A DNA stretch of 16,920 nucleotides, from contig JAPHRL010000281.1 of the NCBI GenBank assembly GCA_026195755.1, forward strand, positions 1 to 16,920, read 5' to 3'. Both the position numbers and the translations under genes were made by a program. This DNA is from Kangiella sp. (GTDB lineage: Bacteria; Pseudomonadota; Gammaproteobacteria; Enterobacterales; Kangiellaceae). Below the pieces are notes generated by a model, which was not told the origin of the DNA, did not search any database, and was given only the letters and a program-made list of their open reading frames with translations. Below, in pieces: positions 13,644 through 16,920 of the stretch (within the stretch, counting starts at the first letter, position 1; the number at the start of each line of letters is the position of its first letter).

Positions 13644-14030
13644 ATGGATTGGATTTTTAGCTTCATCATTCTAGTCACAGCCTTATTTCTGATTGGGTTT
13701 GCCTTCATAGCTGTTATCAAACCTGCATCTGCAAAGCACTTCTTGCGACAGTTTGCCTCATCCGCCCAAGCTCATTACAGCGAACAATTGATTCGAATCG
13801 TCTTTGGCTTGTGCCTAATTCTTTATGCTTCACAGATGCAGTTTATGCATTTTCACCTGGCGCTGGGCTGGCTTATCGTTATAACCAGTTTAGGGTTATT
13901 GGGTGTTCCCTGGAGATGGCATAAAAGGTTTGCTGATAAAGTTATTCCTTGGGTAATTCGGTTACTTCCTGTTTATGCGATTGGGTGTTTAGTGTTAGGA
14001 GGAGTTTTGGTTTATGGGATTTTAGGCTAA
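13644..14030 (+). CDS. Small multi-pass membrane protein of unknown function
   Basis: The 128-residue product has four hydrophobic segments (about 3-25, 48-62, 70-90 and 103-126) and a short basic stretch, PWRWHKRFADKV, between the last two. No family recognised. AGGTAGCTCACG precedes the ATG, giving a usable AGG ribosome binding site. It lies 56 bases after the XRE-2TM gene with the hairpin between, so it may be partly co-transcribed. That the two belong together functionally is only suggested by position; both are membrane proteins. Confidence 0.7.
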   Translation: MDWIFSFIILVTALFLIGFAFIAVIKPASAKHFLRQFASSAQAHYSEQLIRIVFGLCLILYASQMQFMHFHLALGWLIVITSLGLLGVPWRWHKRFADKVIPWVIRLLPVYAIGCLVLGGVLVYGILG

Positions 14031-14068
14031 AGAAGTTTGTAGCCACAATCACTCCTTTGAGGTCACCA

Positions 14069-14653
14069 TTATTTATTAATAACTGACTCAACTATAAACA
14101 AACCAATAGGCCAAAGTACTAATAAGCCATATGTAATTAAATTAGCATTTCTAACTTTAAGCAGTACCGTCTTACTAGAGTGTGATTTAGCGTATATTTT
14201 GGTGACTGAGTATTCTGACCACCATGAAACCAAAAAGAATGGAATGAGCAGTACTGTTCCAGCGATAGGTATCATCCAATTGAGGTCTGACTCATATGGT
14301 ATAAGCCAAGGAGCTTGCCACGTAACTGAAATAACCTTTCCTAATACTGAGTCAAGCCCATATGCTTTTCCTCCACCTGTAATCATCTGTATAAATACTA
14401 ATATTATCCAGGTTAGAGGTATCCCGATAATGGTTGAGTATAAATTTGATAAGATAGAAATCTTTAAGCCTTCTCTAATTTTCAAGGCTAAAGACTTAGA
14501 GAGATAATAACCTTCAATTAGTATTATGGGTAATAAAGAAATTGCAAAAACAGGAGCCGCCAGAAAAATCATAGGGATTCCTGCATTAGCATAAGCAATA
14601 CTAGGGAAAGCAGAAAAAATTAATATGGTTAGAAACTTTTGGTCGTTAGTCAA
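14069..14653 (-). CDS. Multi-pass membrane protein of unknown function, downstream of dnaE
   Basis: The 194-residue product begins at a TTG (14653) with AGAAGAGAA about 9 bases upstream; no ATG lies near and the next Met (residue 28) would remove the first hydrophobic segment. It has hydrophobic segments near 8-22, 26-47, 64-90, 124-145 and 168-190. The start resembles a cleavable signal (FSAFPSIAYANA), followed by GIPMIFLAAPVFAISLLPII. No family is recognised with confidence. The coding sequence is AT-rich compared with dnaE. It begins 37 bases after the dnaE stop on the same strand, so it now occupies the place usually held by accA and may be expressed by read-through from dnaE. Confidence 0.7.
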   Translation of the reverse strand: MTNDQKFLTILIFSAFPSIAYANAGIPMIFLAAPVFAISLLPIILIEGYYLSKSLALKIREGLKISILSNLYSTIIGIPLTWIILVFIQMITGGGKAYGLDSVLGKVISVTWQAPWLIPYESDLNWMIPIAGTVLLIPFFLVSWWSEYSVTKIYAKSHSSKTVLLKVRNANLITYGLLVLWPIGLFIVESVINK

Positions 14654-14690
14654 AATGTTTTCTCTTCTATATTTATACTAGTTTAAATCA

Positions 14691-16920
14691 CTAGTACTCC
14701 ACTTTAGCATCAACACAGCCTGGGATGTGTTTCAGGCTAAAGACTAATGCATCGACTGGTTGTACGCACCAGTCTTCACTCATGATGAAGTCTCCAGCGA
14801 TTTGTTTTTGTTGATACTGGAAGTTGATAACTACGGGACAAGCGCCGTCGCGGTTTTGGCTGATTTTTTCTTCCAGCTCAAGCATGGTGTCTGGGCCGAT
14901 GATGGAGTCGGAGATGGTGATAATGATTTTTTTGCAGTATTGTTCTCGCGCCTGTTCGAATGACATGACGCTGTTGGCGCTGACACTGGTGCCACCAGAA
15001 TAATCATCATGGCGCGCTTCACCATCAACCACAATGACGTTATCGCGACTCAGTAGATGGCGGTAAGTTTCGAATGTTTCGGCATAGACTGTAACGTCGC
15101 ATCGTCCCGACTTATCATCCAATGTAAGAATCGCCATTTTATCGCCGCGCTTGGTATTCATGACGCGCATGCCAACAATCAAGCCCACCACTCTTGCCGA
15201 GTTGCCTCGACCCGTCGGTTGCAGATCGCGCAAACGAGTAATGCTCATTTGTTTGATTTCTGGAATGTAACGGTCGATTGGATGGCCCGTCAGGTACAAT
15301 CCCAATGTTTCTTTTTCGCCTTGCAGAACCTGCTCGTCGGTCCACGGCTTAACACGAATGTATTGATGCTGTTCGGTGGCGGTGGTCGCGACCACACTAC
15401 CGAATAAATCATCCTGCCCCGCGGCCTGGCTTTTATTGAACTGTTCGGCGGCTTTTACCGCTTCATCCAGCGAAGCCATCAGCGTTGCACGATTCGGTCC
15501 TATGAGATCCATAGCACCCGCACGAATTAGAGCTTCTAAGGTACGACGATTGACTTTCTTTAAATCCACACGACTACAGAAGTCGAACAAATCTTTGTAA
15601 GGACCATTGGCCTCACGTTCATTGACAATACTTTCAATAGCTCCCTCACCCACACCTTTAATGGCGCCGATACCATAGACAATGCGCCCTTCTTCATCGA
15701 CCGAAAATCGATACTGCCCTTTATTAACATCAGGCGGAGTAATGGTTAAGTTATTATTTGCCGCGTCTTCAACATAGGTCACGACCTTATCGGTGTTATC
15801 CATATCGGAAGACATAACCGCGGCCATAAAGGCTGCCGGATGATGGGTTTTTAGCCACGCCGTTTGATAGGCAACCAGCGCATAGGCAGCTGAGTGCGAT
15901 TTGTTGAAACCGTAACCAGCGAACTTTTCCACCAGGTCGAAAATCTTCATGGCGAGATCGCCATCGACGCCATTCTCAATAGCGCCGTCTTTAAAGATAC
16001 TACGCTGCTTCTCCATCTCTTCGGGCTTTTTCTTACCCATGGCTCGACGCAAAATATCCGCGCCGCCCAGCGTATAGCCAGCCAACACCTGTGCGATCTG
16101 CATCACCTGCTCCTGATAGAGAATGATGCCGTAGGTGGGCTCGAGAATTTCTTTTAAGGATTCATGTTGATAGTTTGCATCAGGATAAGAAACAATCTCG
16201 CGGCCGTGCTTACGATTAATAAAGTTATCAACCATGCCGGACTGCAATGGCCCGGGACGGAACAGCGCTACCAATGCGATGATGTCTTCAAAGCGGTTCG
16301 GCCTTAAGCGTTTGATCAAATCTTTCATACCGCGCGATTCGAGCTGGAATACGGCAGTGGTATCGGCACGTTGCAACAAGTCGAAAACTTCTTGGTCTTC
16401 TGTGTCGATGGTGGTGATATCAATTGGTTCTTCGCCTTTCTTAGCGATGATGCCATTGGCGGTTTCAATTGCCCAATCGATAATGGTCAGAGTTCGTAGA
16501 CCCAAGAAGTCAAACTTGACCAGACCGGCACTCTCTACATCGTCTTTATCAAATTGAGTAACAATGTTGTGGCCAGTTTCGTCACAATACAGCGGCGCGA
16601 ACTCTTCCAGATCATTCGGTGCGATAACCACACCACCGGCGTGCTTACCCGCGTTTCGAGTGACACCCTCAAGCTTACGCGCCAAGTCCCACAACTCACG
16701 AACGTCTTCGTCTTCTTCGTATAAGCGAGGAAGTTCAGGCTCCTGCTCAAAGGCTTTTTCCAGCGTCATGCCCACTTCAAAGGGGATCAGTTTGGCCAGC
16801 TTGTCCACGAAACCATACGGATGACTGAACACACGGCCGACATCACGAATGACCGCTTTAGCAGCCATGGTTCCGAAAGTAATAATCTGCGATACACTGT
16901 TACGGCCGTAGCGTTCGGCC
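14691..16920 (-). CDS. dnaE: DNA polymerase III subunit alpha, C-terminal part (runs off the right edge)
   Basis: The frame is open to the window edge and gives 742 residues of DnaE. The internal Met at 16868 is not the start: upstream residues read AERYGRNSVSQIITFGT, continuous with the family. Visible parts are the palm and fingers with KFDFLGLRTL (the third catalytic Asp, Asp555 in E. coli numbering), QEQVMQIAQVLAGYTLGGADILRRAMGKKK, and FNKSHSAAYALVAY. Next are the HhH region with GIGAIKGVGEGAIE, the clamp-binding motif QDDLFG near 15,400-15,417, an OB-fold (VVGLIVGMRVMNTKRGDKMA), and the tau-binding end. The first two catalytic Asp and the PHP domain lie outside the window. It is the replicative polymerase subunit. 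Its usual neighbour accA is not next to it. Confidence 0.98.
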   Translation of the reverse strand, partial: AERYGRNSVSQIITFGTMAAKAVIRDVGRVFSHPYGFVDKLAKLIPFEVGMTLEKAFEQEPELPRLYEEDEDVRELWDLARKLEGVTRNAGKHAGGVVIAPNDLEEFAPLYCDETGHNIVTQFDKDDVESAGLVKFDFLGLRTLTIIDWAIETANGIIAKKGEEPIDITTIDTEDQEVFDLLQRADTTAVFQLESRGMKDLIKRLRPNRFEDIIALVALFRPGPLQSGMVDNFINRKHGREIVSYPDANYQHESLKEILEPTYGIILYQEQVMQIAQVLAGYTLGGADILRRAMGKKKPEEMEKQRSIFKDGAIENGVDGDLAMKIFDLVEKFAGYGFNKSHSAAYALVAYQTAWLKTHHPAAFMAAVMSSDMDNTDKVVTYVEDAANNNLTITPPDVNKGQYRFSVDEEGRIVYGIGAIKGVGEGAIESIVNEREANGPYKDLFDFCSRVDLKKVNRRTLEALIRAGAMDLIGPNRATLMASLDEAVKAAEQFNKSQAAGQDDLFGSVVATTATEQHQYIRVKPWTDEQVLQGEKETLGLYLTGHPIDRYIPEIKQMSITRLRDLQPTGRGNSARVVGLIVGMRVMNTKRGDKMAILTLDDKSGRCDVTVYAETFETYRHLLSRDNVIVVDGEARHDDYSGGTSVSANSVMSFEQAREQYCKKIIITISDSIIGPDTMLELEEKISQNRDGACPVVINFQYQQKQIAGDFIMSEDWCVQPVDALVFSLKHIPGCVDAKVEY

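Noticed and set aside
14760..16824. Plus-strand frames antisense to dnaE
   Set aside because: They lie across a highly conserved coding sequence and have no recognisable protein features.
1..16920. tRNA genes, riboswitches, CRISPR arrays or insertion sequences
   Set aside because: I scanned the intergenic stretches on both strands for cloverleaf ends, regularly spaced repeats and transposase motifs, and saw none that I could support by eye.

Overview
The window looks like a piece of a gammaproteobacterial chromosome of moderate to low G+C, probably from a marine or aquatic group. The evidence is the two conserved ends. On the left, minus strand, are tilS (cut by the window edge) and accA. 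On the right, minus strand, is the C-terminal two-thirds of dnaE (cut by the other edge). In many gammaproteobacteria dnaE lies directly upstream of accA in the same direction. Here about 13.4 kb of accessory DNA (roughly 1,316-14,690) lies between them, so the old dnaE-accA-tilS neighbourhood appears to have been split. I cannot name the genus.

Left part of the island (1.3-5.1 kb, plus strand). A two-gene alkylation-repair operon encodes an Ada metal-binding/AraC/AlkA fusion protein followed by Ogt. A rhomboid protease with a long N-terminal extension follows. A cluster of three palindromic repeats (5,126-5,261) separates it from a convergent Vat-type hexapeptide acetyltransferase gene on the minus strand.

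Middle part (6.2-10.7 kb). Two exported, Asp/Cys-rich MopE-like metal-binding proteins form a tight pair ending at a good terminator. Next come an integral membrane protein, a convergent amidohydrolase lipoprotein, a MAPEG-family membrane protein and a small exported protein whose stop overlaps the MAPEG start.

The most distinctive part is 10.8-12.6 kb: an integron cassette array without a visible integrase (a CALIN). Four small unknown genes point the same way (minus strand). Three good attC recombination sites separate them, and a decayed attC-like half-site follows the last gene. The stop codons of three of the four genes lie inside the first attC core box. The attC at 11,379-11,490 folds with exactly one T and one G left unpaired on the strand that integrases recombine, the classical attC signature. 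The products are a soluble acidic protein, a three-helix membrane protein, a Cys-rich zinc-ribbon-like protein and an exported protein.

Right part (12.6-14.7 kb). A 456-base gene-free stretch carries TGTCRY boxes spaced at exactly 11 bp before a TATACT -10 element. They lead into a gene fusing an XRE helix-turn-helix to a 2TM membrane domain. A small membrane protein follows after a 12-bp hairpin. Then, on the minus strand, another membrane protein gene sits 37 bp downstream of dnaE. I found no tRNA, rRNA, CRISPR array, transposase or integrase gene in the window.
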